64,000 bases of DNA from Lachnospiraceae bacterium (GTDB taxonomy: Bacteria > Bacillota > Clostridia > Lachnospirales > Lachnospiraceae). The notes below the pieces were generated by a model, which was not told where the DNA came from, ran no database searches, and saw nothing but the letters and a program-made list of their open reading frames with translations. Made by a program: the position numbers and the translations under genes. This document shows, one piece after another, positions 26,324-36,036 of the stretch. The stretch lies in NCBI GenBank assembly GCA_017465475.1, contig JAFTWC010000042.1, positions 1 to 64,000 on the forward strand, in the 5' to 3' direction. The number at the start of each line of letters is the position of its first letter. Position 1 is the first letter of the stretch.

Positions 26324-27826
26324 TTATTCCCCTGTCGCAAAAATCTTGTTGTGCAGTTCCGTAATATTTTTTTCCCATTTTACACGAAGAATTTTTGCTT
26401 TTCCGACTGTTGCATCCTCAAAGCCTCCTGCTACCGGAATACGGAAAGATTCCAACGATAAAATGCGATTTTCCACTACCGACTCCAAAACCTCCTGCAT
26501 ATCCTCTTTGGAAATATCGGTTAACACCTGCGGAATACAATCATTAAAAATGGAAAGAAGCGTTATAATATTGGTATCCTTGAACCGATTAAACAGCTTT
26601 GTTAACACTGTTCTTTGACGCTCGGTACGTCCGAAATCATTATGGGTGCCGTTTATTGTCGGCACATAACGCACACGACAATAGCCAAGTACCTGATTTC
26701 CGTTCATCAACTGAGTGCCGGCAACTACATTACGATACTGCGGTTTGGAAATATAATCGTGGGTACGTAAATATGTTGCCTCTTCCGCTGTTAACGTGAT
26801 TTCCACGCCACCCAAACGGTCTACAATCCACTCAAAACTGTCAAATCCCACCTTCACATAGCCGTCGATTTTTACCTGGAAATTCTTTTCAATAGTCTCC
26901 ATCAAAAGTTTTGCCCCACCGGCTCCGTATGCTGCATTTAACTTACCATCGGCATGCCCCGGAATCGGTACATACATATCACGCATAAAGGATGTCATAT
27001 AAATCTTCTTGGTTTTCGAATTTACCGAAACCAAAATCATGGAGTCGGAACGTTCTCCTCCCAGCTGCGGAAGTGCTTCTACACCGATTAAAAGTATATT
27101 ATAAACATAATCCTCCTGACGCGGTTCAATGCTCGGAACCTCCAACGTTCCCGGCGTTTCCGTATTGTCCGGATTATCCGGTTCCTGTGTCAGCAACGAA
27201 TCTTCCTGATTTACCGGTGGCGGTGTCACCCCCGGTGTAATGTCTTCCGGTCTGGATACATTTTTATCCAAATACCCTGTCACAAAACTGATTAAAAGCT
27301 TCTGTCCCGGCGCCGTGCCAATCAATAAACCAAGTACAAGACAAACGGAACACAAGGAAATTGCTGTTACCTTACACCACACCGGAATACGCTTCCAAAC
27401 ACTTTTCTTTTTCTTCTTACTGATTTTCGGCTTATCTTCTCCTTCCGCCGGTCCGAGACTTGCCGCCATCTGCGCCGCCAAAGCTTCGTCAATACTTTGC
27501 AAAATCATATCTTCATCCGCAGTCTCGGCAGGATTTACAAACTCTTCTTCCCCAAAATCAAAATCAAAATGAAGCTCCGGAAGTTCTTCCGAATCCTCCG
27601 ATGCTATGTATTCCGTTTCCGTACCTGTCGGTTCGGCACTCCCTGCTGTGACCGCAGCACCTGTTGCAACTGCAGTCTTCGCCGTAACAGCACCAACCAG
27701 TGCGTCGGGCACCAACACTTCTCCGGTCTCTTCATCTATATCAAAGCCTTCAAATCTGGATAATACTTCTCCGGTTACTTCATCTACTTTACAACCTTCA
27801 TATCTGGACTTAACTTCCTCACTCAT
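26324..27826 (-). CDS. LytR-CpsA-Psr (LCP) family protein with N-terminal duplicated motif, 500 aa
   Basis: Expected to attach anionic glycopolymers to peptidoglycan at the outer membrane face. A cytoplasmic N-terminal region starts with two near-identical 16-residue units (SRYEGCKVDEVTGEVL and SRFEGFDIDEETGEVL), then an acidic Ala/Thr-rich stretch. One membrane helix lies at about 155-175 (VTAISLCSVCLVLGLLIG). A Pro/Thr linker leads to the LCP domain (about 240-500): NILLIGVEALPQLGGERSDSMILV, MTSFMRDMYVPIPG, and R-x-x-Y-x-x-x-x-x-x-x-x-D-F-G-R-T-E-R-Q-R. The long N-terminus is unusual. Lies directly downstream of a second LCP gene. Confidence 0.9.
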   Translation of the reverse strand: MSEEVKSRYEGCKVDEVTGEVLSRFEGFDIDEETGEVLVPDALVGAVTAKTAVATGAAVTAGSAEPTGTETEYIASEDSEELPELHFDFDFGEEEFVNPAETADEDMILQSIDEALAAQMAASLGPAEGEDKPKISKKKKKSVWKRIPVWCKVTAISLCSVCLVLGLLIGTAPGQKLLISFVTGYLDKNVSRPEDITPGVTPPPVNQEDSLLTQEPDNPDNTETPGTLEVPSIEPRQEDYVYNILLIGVEALPQLGGERSDSMILVSVNSKTKKIYMTSFMRDMYVPIPGHADGKLNAAYGAGGAKLLMETIEKNFQVKIDGYVKVGFDSFEWIVDRLGGVEITLTAEEATYLRTHDYISKPQYRNVVAGTQLMNGNQVLGYCRVRYVPTINGTHNDFGRTERQRTVLTKLFNRFKDTNIITLLSIFNDCIPQVLTDISKEDMQEVLESVVENRILSLESFRIPVAGGFEDATVGKAKILRVKWEKNITELHNKIFATGE

Positions 27827-27848
27827 AAATAAACCACCTTTTTCATTC

Positions 27849-28889
27849 TTATTTCAATGCATTCCAGAATTCCTCTTTGTTTGCTTCCCAATCCAATACA
27901 AGCGTACTGGTCACACCATTTAGATCCATGGATTCATATGTGTTTTTTGCCGGAATCTGTCGTTGCTCCATAGTCGTGATTTTCCCTTCGTACACCGCAT
28001 AAATCAAATCCTGCATGGTTTCCTCGGAAATATCGGTTTCCACATAACCTAACGCTTCCTTTAAAATTTTTGCCCACTTCGTAATTCCCGCCTTCATATA
28101 GCGCTCGAATAAATTTTCAAGAACCATACGCTGACGTTCCGTTCTTCCGTAATCATACTTCTTTCCGTTACAATTTGCAACATGTCTGATACGACAATAG
28201 CCCAGCGTCTGATTTCCGTTTAATACCTGTGTTCCCGTCACCACATTGCGATACGCTTCGTTGGAAATGTAGTCATGGGTATTCAGATACTGCGCTTCGT
28301 CCGCCGTCAGCGTCACTTCCGCACCGCCCAGCAAATCAATTACTTTTTCAAAACTGTCAAATCCTACCTTTACATATCCATCCGGCCATACTCCCAGCTT
28401 GTCGTACAAAATCTTATACAATCCGTTTACCCCCAATTTCCCGTAAACCGCATTGATTTTATTGGGTTTCATTCCTTCCGGTTCCACATAGGTATCACGA
28501 AGTACTGAGGTCAGAATAATCTTTTTTTCTTTCACATGTACCGTTGCCAGAATAATGGCATCAGTTCTTCCTTTTCCCGGTGTACTTCTAATAGCCTCTT
28601 CTCCTAATAACAGGATGTGATAAAATTCTTTTTCCTTACCATCTGCCTCCGCATCAGCAGGTTTTTGGATTTGCGACAGTTCATCTCCTTCCTCATTGCC
28701 CATAAGCTCACCGTTTCCGCCCGGTATGTAGGTAACCACATCGTGCAGATAACCGGCCACAACCTTAGAGGTTAAACGTTTTCCTGCTTTTGTATAGAAT
28801 AAAAACAATAAGGATGCCACCGTCACTGCAAGCACTGTAGCAACGATTAATAAGACTGCTTTTCTTCTCTCTCTATTTTTCCCTTCCAT
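27849..28889 (-). CDS. LytR-CpsA-Psr (LCP) family protein, 346 aa
   Basis: A short N-terminus (MEGKNRERRKA) and membrane helix at about 12-33 (VLLIVATVLAVTVASLLFLFY) precede the extracellular LCP domain. Catalytic-type residues are in KGRTDAIILA and LTSVLRDTYVEPEG; the phosphate-binding region has DYGRTERQRM. Start ATG 28889 has AAGGAG 6 nt upstream. It is tandem with, and about 50 percent similar by eye to, the next LCP protein, which suggests duplication. The pepD gene lies just upstream. Confidence 0.9.
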   Translation of the reverse strand: MEGKNRERRKAVLLIVATVLAVTVASLLFLFYTKAGKRLTSKVVAGYLHDVVTYIPGGNGELMGNEEGDELSQIQKPADAEADGKEKEFYHILLLGEEAIRSTPGKGRTDAIILATVHVKEKKIILTSVLRDTYVEPEGMKPNKINAVYGKLGVNGLYKILYDKLGVWPDGYVKVGFDSFEKVIDLLGGAEVTLTADEAQYLNTHDYISNEAYRNVVTGTQVLNGNQTLGYCRIRHVANCNGKKYDYGRTERQRMVLENLFERYMKAGITKWAKILKEALGYVETDISEETMQDLIYAVYEGKITTMEQRQIPAKNTYESMDLNGVTSTLVLDWEANKEEFWNALK

Positions 28890-28908
28890 AGCATACTCCT
28901 TAGAAAAA

Positions 28909-30369
28909 CTATTTGATTTCACCGTTTTCCAATATGTTCTCTAAAAGTTTATAGATTCGTATAGCGGAACCGATATGAAGTCGTTCTGCCGGTGTATGAA
29001 TATCTTTCATTTCCGGTCCGATGGAAATCATATCAAGTCCCGGTATGGTTTCCCCTAAAATACCGCATTCCAAACCGGCATGAATCGTGGCAAGTACCGG
29101 CTTTACTCCAAACATCTCTTCGTAAGATTTTGCATAAACTTCCCGTAACTTCGATTCTGCGTTGTATTCCCAAGCCGGATATTCACCGGACACCTCATAG
29201 TCTCCTCCCAAAAATCCGATAAGATAGGTTAACTTCTCTCTTAAAAAGCTCAGGTAACTCCGCTTACTGCTGCGCAATGCCCAATGGAACTCCATCCCCT
29301 CTCCATTGGTTTTACAAATACCTAAATTTAATGAACTTTCTACCAGTCCCGGAATCTCCGCACTGTTTACCTGGATTCCGTTGGGAGCCTGCATCAAAAG
29401 AAATAATATCTTTTCAAAACTTCTCGGATGAAATACCGGAAGTTCCTCCACTACCTCATCCGGTGCAAACGCAATCTTTGCCTCCGGCTCCGCACTGCGG
29501 ACTTCTTCCGTCATCTCAGCTGCGATTTTTTCTGCCGCAGCAATCTGTTCCTCTGTAATGTCCTCCGGAAATAAAAGCGTTGCCTGTGCGTCTCTCGGAA
29601 TAGCATTATCCTTCTGGCCTCCGGAAAGCTCCTCTACCAAAAACGGAACTTCCTCCCGGAGCATATATAAATATCGCGCTAAAAACAATACTGCATTGGT
29701 TCTGTTCTTATCGATTTCCGCACCGGAATGCCCGCCAAGCAACCCGGAAACAGTGACTTTGACAGTACGACCGCCGGCAATCACTCGCTCCGTAAAGAGC
29801 TGACCTGCCACCCGCATACCGCCGGCGCAACCGCAAAGCACCACGTTTTCCTCTTCGGAATCAATATTAATCATATGTCTTCCGGTAAGCAACGCTCCGT
29901 CCAATGCCTTCGCACCGTCCATACCGGTTTCTTCATCAGTCGTAATCACCATTTCAAGTGCCGGATGTTTTAACGTATCGTCGGCCAACATTGCAAGACA
30001 ATATGCCACTGCAATACCGTCATCGCCACCCAAAGTGGTTTTATCCGCAAATAACCATTCCCCGTCTGTCAAAAGCGTTAAGCCGTCTTTTTCAAAATCT
30101 ATGGTGGCGTCGACCTCTTTTTCACATACCATGTCCATATGTCCCTGTAAAATCACCGTAGGAAGATGCTCGTAACCTGCGGATGCCTCTTTATAGAAAA
30201 TCACATTATCCGCTCCGTCACGGTGATACCGGATGTTATGCTCTTTTGCAAAACATTCCAAATAATCCGCTATCTTTCCCACATTTCCGGAACCGTGCGG
30301 GATTGCTGCAATTTCCGAAAAATAATAGAATACTTTTTTATAATCCAGTGCTTCCAATTCCGCAAGCAT
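28909..30369 (-). CDS. pepD: Aminoacyl-histidine dipeptidase (PepD, M20 family)
   Basis: 486-residue zinc dipeptidase that cleaves Xaa-His and similar dipeptides. Metal and catalytic motifs are visible: ILQGHMDMVCEK, TTLGGDDGIAVAYCLAM, TTDEETGMDGAKAL, and near the C-terminus HAGLECGILGE. The dimerisation (lid) domain lies in the middle, about residues 205-380. There is no signal peptide, so it acts in the cytoplasm. GGAGG precedes ATG 30369. It is downstream of the PFL gene with a 12-bp gap. Confidence 0.92.
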   Translation of the reverse strand: MLAELEALDYKKVFYYFSEIAAIPHGSGNVGKIADYLECFAKEHNIRYHRDGADNVIFYKEASAGYEHLPTVILQGHMDMVCEKEVDATIDFEKDGLTLLTDGEWLFADKTTLGGDDGIAVAYCLAMLADDTLKHPALEMVITTDEETGMDGAKALDGALLTGRHMINIDSEEENVVLCGCAGGMRVAGQLFTERVIAGGRTVKVTVSGLLGGHSGAEIDKNRTNAVLFLARYLYMLREEVPFLVEELSGGQKDNAIPRDAQATLLFPEDITEEQIAAAEKIAAEMTEEVRSAEPEAKIAFAPDEVVEELPVFHPRSFEKILFLLMQAPNGIQVNSAEIPGLVESSLNLGICKTNGEGMEFHWALRSSKRSYLSFLREKLTYLIGFLGGDYEVSGEYPAWEYNAESKLREVYAKSYEEMFGVKPVLATIHAGLECGILGETIPGLDMISIGPEMKDIHTPAERLHIGSAIRIYKLLENILENGEIK

Positions 30370-30381
30370 GGTATGTCCTCC

Positions 30382-31746
30382 TTAATTCTTAAAACTATGA
30401 ATCGGTGCCGGAATTCTTCCGCCTCTTGCTACAAACGCATCACAGGAGAAGTTATTTACCGGCATAATCGGTGCATAACCCAAAAGTCCACCGAACTCTA
30501 CAATATCTCCCACATCTTTTCCGATAACCGGAATCAAACGAACCGCCGTAGTTTTTGCATTAATCATACCGATGGCCATTTCATCCGCAATAATACCGGA
30601 AATGGTAGTTGCTTTCGTGCTGCCCGGAATGGCAATCATATCAAGACCTACGGAACATACACAGGTCATTGCCTCAAGCTTTTCTAAGGTAAGGGCACCG
30701 GCCTGTACCGCATCAATCATCCCCTGGTCTTCGCTGACCGGAATAAAAGCACCACTCAAACCACCCACATAAGAGGATGCCATAACGCCACCCTTCTTTA
30801 CCTGGTCATTTAACAATGCAAGGGCTGCCGTAGTACCCGGTGCTCCCGGAAACTCCAAACCGATTTCCTGCAAAATCTCGGCAACAGAATCCCCCACTGC
30901 CGGAGTCGGAGCCAAAGATAAGTCTACAATACCAAACGGTACGCCCAGTGCCTTGGACGCTTCCGTAGCCACAAGCTGACCAACACGGGTAATCTTAAAT
31001 GCCGTCTTCTTAATGGTCTCACAAAGGGTTCCGAAATCCGCACCGCGTACAGACTCCAATGCAGTCTTTACAACACCCGGACCGCTGACACCCACATTAA
31101 TGATGGCATCTGCTTCGGTCACACCATGGAATGCACCTGCCATAAACGGGTTATCATCCGGTGCATTACAGAAAATAACAAGCTTTGCACAACCGAGAGA
31201 ATCACTCTCCTTGGTTGCTTCTGCGGTTTTAAGTACAATTTCACCCATGAGACGCACCGCATCCATATTGATACCGGTACGGGTGGAGCCCACGTTTACG
31301 GAAGAACATACTCGTTCCGTCTCTGCAAGTGCCTGCGGAATGGATTCAATTAATAACCGGTCTGCCGTGGTCATCCCCTTGCTGACAAGTGCGGAATACC
31401 CACCGATAAAGTTGACACCTACCGTCTTTGCCGCACGGTCAAGCGTTTTTGCGATAGTCACAAAATCCTCCGGCTTCTTGCATGCGGAAGAACCTACCAT
31501 TGCAATCGGAGTTACGGAAATTCTCTTATTCACAATCGGAATTCCGAACTTTTTACCGAGACGTTCTCCCGTCTCCACCAAATCCTTCGCCATGGTAGTT
31601 ATTTTCTCATATACCTTGCGATTTAATTCGTCCAAGTTATTATCTGCACAATCAAGCAGACTTATACCCATGGTAATGGTACGTACATCCAGATTTTCCT
31701 TTTCAATCATCTGGTTCGTCTCAATGACTTCGTGTATATTTATCAT
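30382..31746 (-). CDS. PFL family protein (DUF711, UPF0210)
   Basis: 454 residues. The opening ([33 protein letters not shown]) and the blocks [48 protein letters not shown] and [22 protein letters not shown] match the UPF0210 family, which has a pyruvate-formate-lyase-like barrel but lacks the glycyl-radical machinery. The biochemical role is not established. Almost always next to an ACT-domain gene, as here; the two probably work together. Confidence 0.92.
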   Translation of the reverse strand: MINIHEVIETNQMIEKENLDVRTITMGISLLDCADNNLDELNRKVYEKITTMAKDLVETGERLGKKFGIPIVNKRISVTPIAMVGSSACKKPEDFVTIAKTLDRAAKTVGVNFIGGYSALVSKGMTTADRLLIESIPQALAETERVCSSVNVGSTRTGINMDAVRLMGEIVLKTAEATKESDSLGCAKLVIFCNAPDDNPFMAGAFHGVTEADAIINVGVSGPGVVKTALESVRGADFGTLCETIKKTAFKITRVGQLVATEASKALGVPFGIVDLSLAPTPAVGDSVAEILQEIGLEFPGAPGTTAALALLNDQVKKGGVMASSYVGGLSGAFIPVSEDQGMIDAVQAGALTLEKLEAMTCVCSVGLDMIAIPGSTKATTISGIIADEMAIGMINAKTTAVRLIPVIGKDVGDIVEFGGLLGYAPIMPVNNFSCDAFVARGGRIPAPIHSFKN

Positions 31747-31776
31747 GTATAATACCTCACTCTCTTTTGATATGTG

Positions 31777-32049
31777 TTAGATACGATGCATCATATCAAA
31801 AATATCTTCATGCTGTGCTTTAATAATAACTCCGATTTCCTTACCGATGGCATCCAAATCCTCCGCAATCTCATGATTTTCCTTTGGGGAATTGTTGGCA
31901 TCCACCACCATCATCATGTTGAAATAATCCTGTACAATGGTCTGGGAAATATCAAGAATATTTACCTTGTTCTCCGCCAGATAGGTACATACCTTTGCAA
32001 TAATACCTACGCAATCTTTTCCTACTACAGTAATAATTGTTTTCTTCAT
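31777..32049 (-). CDS. ACT domain protein (UPF0237)
   Basis: 90 residues, one ACT domain: ITVVGKDCVGIIAKVCTYLAENKVNILDISQT. ACT domains bind small ligands, often amino acids, and dimerise. It lies 30 bp upstream of the PFL-family gene, the standard partner, and may be a ligand-sensing subunit. GGAGG precedes ATG 32049. Confidence 0.93.
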   Translation of the reverse strand: MKKTIITVVGKDCVGIIAKVCTYLAENKVNILDISQTIVQDYFNMMMVVDANNSPKENHEIAEDLDAIGKEIGVIIKAQHEDIFDMMHRI

Positions 32050-32072
32050 GTTTTTATCCTCCTGCTTTTTGC

Positions 32073-32900
32073 TTATGCAAATAATTCCATTTGTTCTGCC
32101 ATAACTTCTACCATCTTTGACGGTACATCACGCTCTGCCACAAATAAATCCGGCATAGGAAGTCCGCGTTTTGCGGCGGCTGCCTGCAATTCAATCCGAA
32201 CAGTCTCATAGGCCAGTTCCGGTAAATTGTTTTCTTTACTCAGATGTGCAAGTATAACATGCTTAAGCTCCGGATGCAATACTTCACAAATTAATTTTGC
32301 CGCGGAATCATTGGACAGATGTCCGCGTTCTCCCAAAATACGCTGTTTCAAATAATAAGGATATGCACCAACCATCAACATGTTGACATCATGGTTGGAT
32401 TCCAAATACAAAATCTCCGATTCCTTTACCGCTTCTAAAATATGTTCGTCATACATGCCAAGATCCGTCACCAAAGAAGCTTTTTTTCCTTCCGCTTCAA
32501 AGGTATAGCATACCGGATTGGCCGCATCATGAGATATGGAATGGGGATGCACCATCAGGTTATCAAACCACAACGGTTCTTCCGGTTTTACCTCATGAAA
32601 CAATCCTTCCGGAATCTTCCCTACAGAGGTCTTTCCCTTTAACATCCCGCAAAGGGTTTCTGCCGTTCCGTAAATCGGAATTCCGTACCGTCTTGCCAGT
32701 ACGCCTATCCCCTGGATGTGGTCGGAATGTTCATGCGTAATCAATATCCCTTTTAACCGGTCCGCCCCCGTTCCGATAGAAGCAAGTGCCTGTTCTATCC
32801 GTTTCCCGCTGATTCCCGCATCTACCAATAGATGGGTCTCACCGTTTCCTACATAAACGCAATTTCCGCTGCTTCCGCTGGCAATTGCACATACTTTCAC
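32073..32900 (-). CDS. MBL-fold metallo-hydrolase, WalJ/YycJ-type
   Basis: 275 residues with the di-zinc motif ITHEHSDHIQG near residue 55. The N-terminus (VCAIASGSSGNCVYVGNGETHLLVDAGISGKRIEQAL) is typical of YycJ/WalJ proteins, which are tied to cell-wall and DNA metabolism in Firmicutes. Here it is not next to walRK. The start codon is GTG 32900, 8 nt after AAGAAGG. It heads the ACT-PFL-PepD gene series. Confidence 0.9.
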   Translation of the reverse strand: MKVCAIASGSSGNCVYVGNGETHLLVDAGISGKRIEQALASIGTGADRLKGILITHEHSDHIQGIGVLARRYGIPIYGTAETLCGMLKGKTSVGKIPEGLFHEVKPEEPLWFDNLMVHPHSISHDAANPVCYTFEAEGKKASLVTDLGMYDEHILEAVKESEILYLESNHDVNMLMVGAYPYYLKQRILGERGHLSNDSAAKLICEVLHPELKHVILAHLSKENNLPELAYETVRIELQAAAAKRGLPMPDLFVAERDVPSKMVEVMAEQMELFA

Positions 32901-32938
32901 TAAAAAAACCTTCTTTCTGTTACTGTCTTTGCCGTATC

Positions 32939-35371
32939 TTATGATTTCCAGCCAAGTTCAATCTTATCTCCGTCAGAAATTCCCTGCATAAATGTGGTAG
33001 ATGCGCCGTTTACTTTTACAATCGGCTGACGCCCTCTGGCATCCGAAAGATTAAATGCCACCACATCCAGTACATCCACAAGCAGATAGGAACTTTTTCC
33101 CTTTAACACCTTCGCCTGACCGTTTACCACAACCACAATATCTTTTGCGGAATTTCCGGCTGCTGCCGGCTCTTCCTTCGGTACTTCGGCAACCTTTTCT
33201 TCCGGCACCGGCGTGGCTGCCATACTCTGTACAACTCCCGGTTGTTCAGCTGCCGTTTCGTTCCGTGAGGCATCTTTCTGTCCCGGAACAAACGGTTCCA
33301 ACGGCGGCAACGGTTGCCCGGTTCTTACCGGTGCGTACTGCGTAGACATACTCTTCCCGAACTTTAATGATGATTCATCCGCATTCAATGCACTTAACAA
33401 TGAAAGCAGATGTCCCGCCTTATCCTCCGGCTTTTGATTTTGCATCATCGGCGGTCGTTTAAATTCCACCGGTTCGTCCTCATCATCCAACTCATCGTAG
33501 GATTTCAAATAAATATCGGACCGGAACTCTTCCTCCTTATTAGACGGTGCCGGTGTTGTATCCGGTTCCACAGAAAAATTTTTCTTTTCCGGTTCCACGG
33601 AAGAAACGACCTTTTTTTCTGTCTCCGTGCGTACAACGGAACCGTCATATACTTTAGCTTCTGACGAAGCAATCGTACCGTTTATGGTCACATCCTCTGT
33701 TGGTACAATATCAAAATATGCCAGCAACTGACTTAAGGTATAATACTCTAAAGCAGTTACAATGTCACCTTCCTTAATTTCATAATTTTCCGAAACCGGT
33801 TCGCCGTTTACCTGAATTATCCGCGGACACGTCATCTTCACCCCATTAACGGTAACATTAAGATTCTGCTTATACTCCGGTAACTTTTCTACCGTACAGG
33901 AAGCGTCCGTCCCCTTCGTGCCGACAGAAATCTTTAACTTATCATTTTGCACAATGGGAGCATTAATCCCCGCCGGCTGGCCGTTTAATAAAATCTCCGC
34001 AGCTTCTCCCAGTTTTCCTTTCAATGTACGCTTTACGCCGTTTACATTAAAATTAAGTTCTTTTCCCCGCATCGGGAACAATTCTTCATTAGAGAAGCCG
34101 AATTGCAGAGCCGCATCCCCCACAGTTAAACTACCGTTATCGTATAGCTTTATATGTTCATCGTTAACTTTGACAAAAACAAAATTATTTTTCTGCTCAT
34201 AGTAATTCAGACATATACCAATCGGAGTAACCAACAGAGAATCCTTTTTGATACCTTCTTGTAAAAACGTAACAAAGGATAGTACTTCTTCCCCACGAAG
34301 TGCCACACGCTCTTTCGGTACATTTAACTTTTCAGAAAGTAACTCCGTAAAGCCTGCTATTTTCCCGCCGCCTCCCACAACAAACACTGCACTGACCGGC
34401 TTTCCTCCGTTCAGCTCCGTTATCTGTGTCGCAATCGCGTCAGCCATCTCATCAACCTGTTCTCTGATATCCGCCAAAACAGCTTCTCTGTCTGCCTTCT
34501 GCTTCAGTCCCATAATATCCGTATATGTAATGGCTTTCTTCTTTGTAGAAGTCTCAAGCTTCATGCGCTCCGCACTATTATAGTCCACCAAACGTTTTTT
34601 TGCAATGGTTTCCGTTAACATATCTCCGGCCATCGGTATCATCCCGTAACCAATGACACTTCCGTCCCTTGTAATACAAATATCAGAGGTTCCTGCTCCC
34701 ACATCCACTAAAGCAATATTCAGGAGTCTGAAATTTTCCGGAATTGCCACAAGCATGGCTGCAATCGGCTCCAAGGTGAGATTTTCTACTTTAAGTCCCG
34801 CTTTTTCTACCGCAGCATACAATCCGTCGATCACTTCATTAGGCAGGAAAGTCGCCAATACTTCCACACCGATTTTCGACGCTTTATGCTCCTCTAAATT
34901 CGTAATCACAAATCCGTTTAAATAGTAATGTACCACGGTATATGCCACACAAAAGAAATGCTGGCCTGCCTCTTTGGTTTCTTCCCGCATTTTCTTGTGA
35001 GCCTTTTCCACACCCATCATTTCCAAGGTATGCACCATATCTGCATCCACTACTACTTCATCATCAAATTCCACTTCCGCAAACGCCTGTGTCGTATTCA
35101 ACACACGACCTGCAGCCGCAATGCAGACTTCCTTAAGACTTCTCCCCGTCTGCTCTTCCAGCTCTTTTGTAACTTCGGCTATGGTATTTGCTACACTGGC
35201 AATATCATGAATCTGACCGTCCATCATGGCTCTGGTGGCATGCAGCCTCGTACTCTGTGCCACTACGGTAAATGCACGGGCACCTGTTTTGTAACCTACG
35301 GTTCCCACAATGCTTCTCGTTCCGATGTCCAGTCCGTATACCAACTTGTCCGCTGCTTCCGTCTGACTCAC
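32939..35371 (-). CDS. FtsA-like actin-fold ATPase with C-terminal repeat extension, 810 aa
   Basis: Residues 1-370 are an FtsA/PilM-like actin ATPase: YGLDIGTRSIVGTVGY, an SHS2-type segment (about 85-165), LVDVGAGTSDICITRDG and FVVGGGGKIAGFTELLSEKL. Residues 370-810 are an added part. Three blocks share the pattern [IL]-x-V-x-V-N-G followed by a second V-N-G and G-D-x-I or G-D-K-I-E-L (around 432-490, 500-550 and 735-810), suggesting beta-grasp-like repeats; a Pro/Glu-rich linker (about 590-730) separates the last. A membrane anchor at the C-terminus, present in true FtsA, is absent. The start is GTG 35371, overlapping the coaE stop by 4 nt. A role in division or envelope assembly is inferred. 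Confidence 0.8.
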   Translation of the reverse strand: MSQTEAADKLVYGLDIGTRSIVGTVGYKTGARAFTVVAQSTRLHATRAMMDGQIHDIASVANTIAEVTKELEEQTGRSLKEVCIAAAGRVLNTTQAFAEVEFDDEVVVDADMVHTLEMMGVEKAHKKMREETKEAGQHFFCVAYTVVHYYLNGFVITNLEEHKASKIGVEVLATFLPNEVIDGLYAAVEKAGLKVENLTLEPIAAMLVAIPENFRLLNIALVDVGAGTSDICITRDGSVIGYGMIPMAGDMLTETIAKKRLVDYNSAERMKLETSTKKKAITYTDIMGLKQKADREAVLADIREQVDEMADAIATQITELNGGKPVSAVFVVGGGGKIAGFTELLSEKLNVPKERVALRGEEVLSFVTFLQEGIKKDSLLVTPIGICLNYYEQKNNFVFVKVNDEHIKLYDNGSLTVGDAALQFGFSNEELFPMRGKELNFNVNGVKRTLKGKLGEAAEILLNGQPAGINAPIVQNDKLKISVGTKGTDASCTVEKLPEYKQNLNVTVNGVKMTCPRIIQVNGEPVSENYEIKEGDIVTALEYYTLSQLLAYFDIVPTEDVTINGTIASSEAKVYDGSVVRTETEKKVVSSVEPEKKNFSVEPDTTPAPSNKEEEFRSDIYLKSYDELDDEDEPVEFKRPPMMQNQKPEDKAGHLLSLLSALNADESSLKFGKSMSTQYAPVRTGQPLPPLEPFVPGQKDASRNETAAEQPGVVQSMAATPVPEEKVAEVPKEEPAAAGNSAKDIVVVVNGQAKVLKGKSSYLLVDVLDVVAFNLSDARGRQPIVKVNGASTTFMQGISDGDKIELGWKS

Positions 35372-35979
35372 CTTACCACCTCCCGCTTTAAGTGCTTTTC
35401 TACCTGCTCCATAATATGTGCTTCACACTCTTCTTCCGAAGAGTCATTGTATAGTACAAAATCACTTTCGGAAAAGAACAACTCTTCCGATGCTTGTTTT
35501 TTTATAATCTCCTCCACCCGTTCTTCGGTATATCCGCGATTTTTCTTTAACCGCTCCCTGCGAACCGAAAGCGGTGCGTGAATATACCACAATTCGTCAC
35601 AAATATCTTTATAACCGGCTTCGATTAAAAGTGCTGCCTCAATGAGAACCATTCCTGCATATTCAGCGTTACGAAGGGTCCCAATCCGTTCTTCCACATA
35701 CTCCCGCACCTTTGGGTGTACACAGGCATTTAACTCGGCGACTCTCCCTCCGACAAAGGCAACTTCATACAGTTTCCCACGATTTAAAGACCCATCCTCA
35801 TGAAGAATCTTCGTTCCGAACAAGGACACCAATTCTTCATGGGCACTTCCGCCCCGTTCCATAATCTCATGAGCGATTGCGTCGCAATGCAAATATTCGG
35901 TTTCGTAATGCTTTTTCAGAATTCCCACCACTGTGGACTTCCCGGCTCCTACGCCTCCCGTGATTCCGATTACTTTCAT
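35368..35979 (-). CDS. coaE: Dephospho-CoA kinase
   Basis: 203 residues, last enzyme of coenzyme A synthesis. The P-loop is GITGGVGAGKSTV at residues 6-18; HCDAIAHEIMERG and the H-P-x-V-R-E-Y motif are present. Length is normal. The stop codon overlaps the GTG start of the FtsA-like gene by 4 nt, indicating translational coupling. It is downstream of polA, a common pairing in Firmicutes. Confidence 0.95.
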   Translation of the reverse strand: MKVIGITGGVGAGKSTVVGILKKHYETEYLHCDAIAHEIMERGGSAHEELVSLFGTKILHEDGSLNRGKLYEVAFVGGRVAELNACVHPKVREYVEERIGTLRNAEYAGMVLIEAALLIEAGYKDICDELWYIHAPLSVRRERLKKNRGYTEERVEEIIKKQASEELFFSESDFVLYNDSSEEECEAHIMEQVEKHLKREVVR

Positions 35980-36036
35980 TTTTCCCTCACCTGACTTTAC
36001 TTTCGTTCATAGTCCGACTGTTCCGCACGCCCGGAC

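Noticed and set aside
31013..31780. 255-residue plus-strand frame antisense to the PFL gene
   Set aside because: Shadow of a conserved gene, no start signal.
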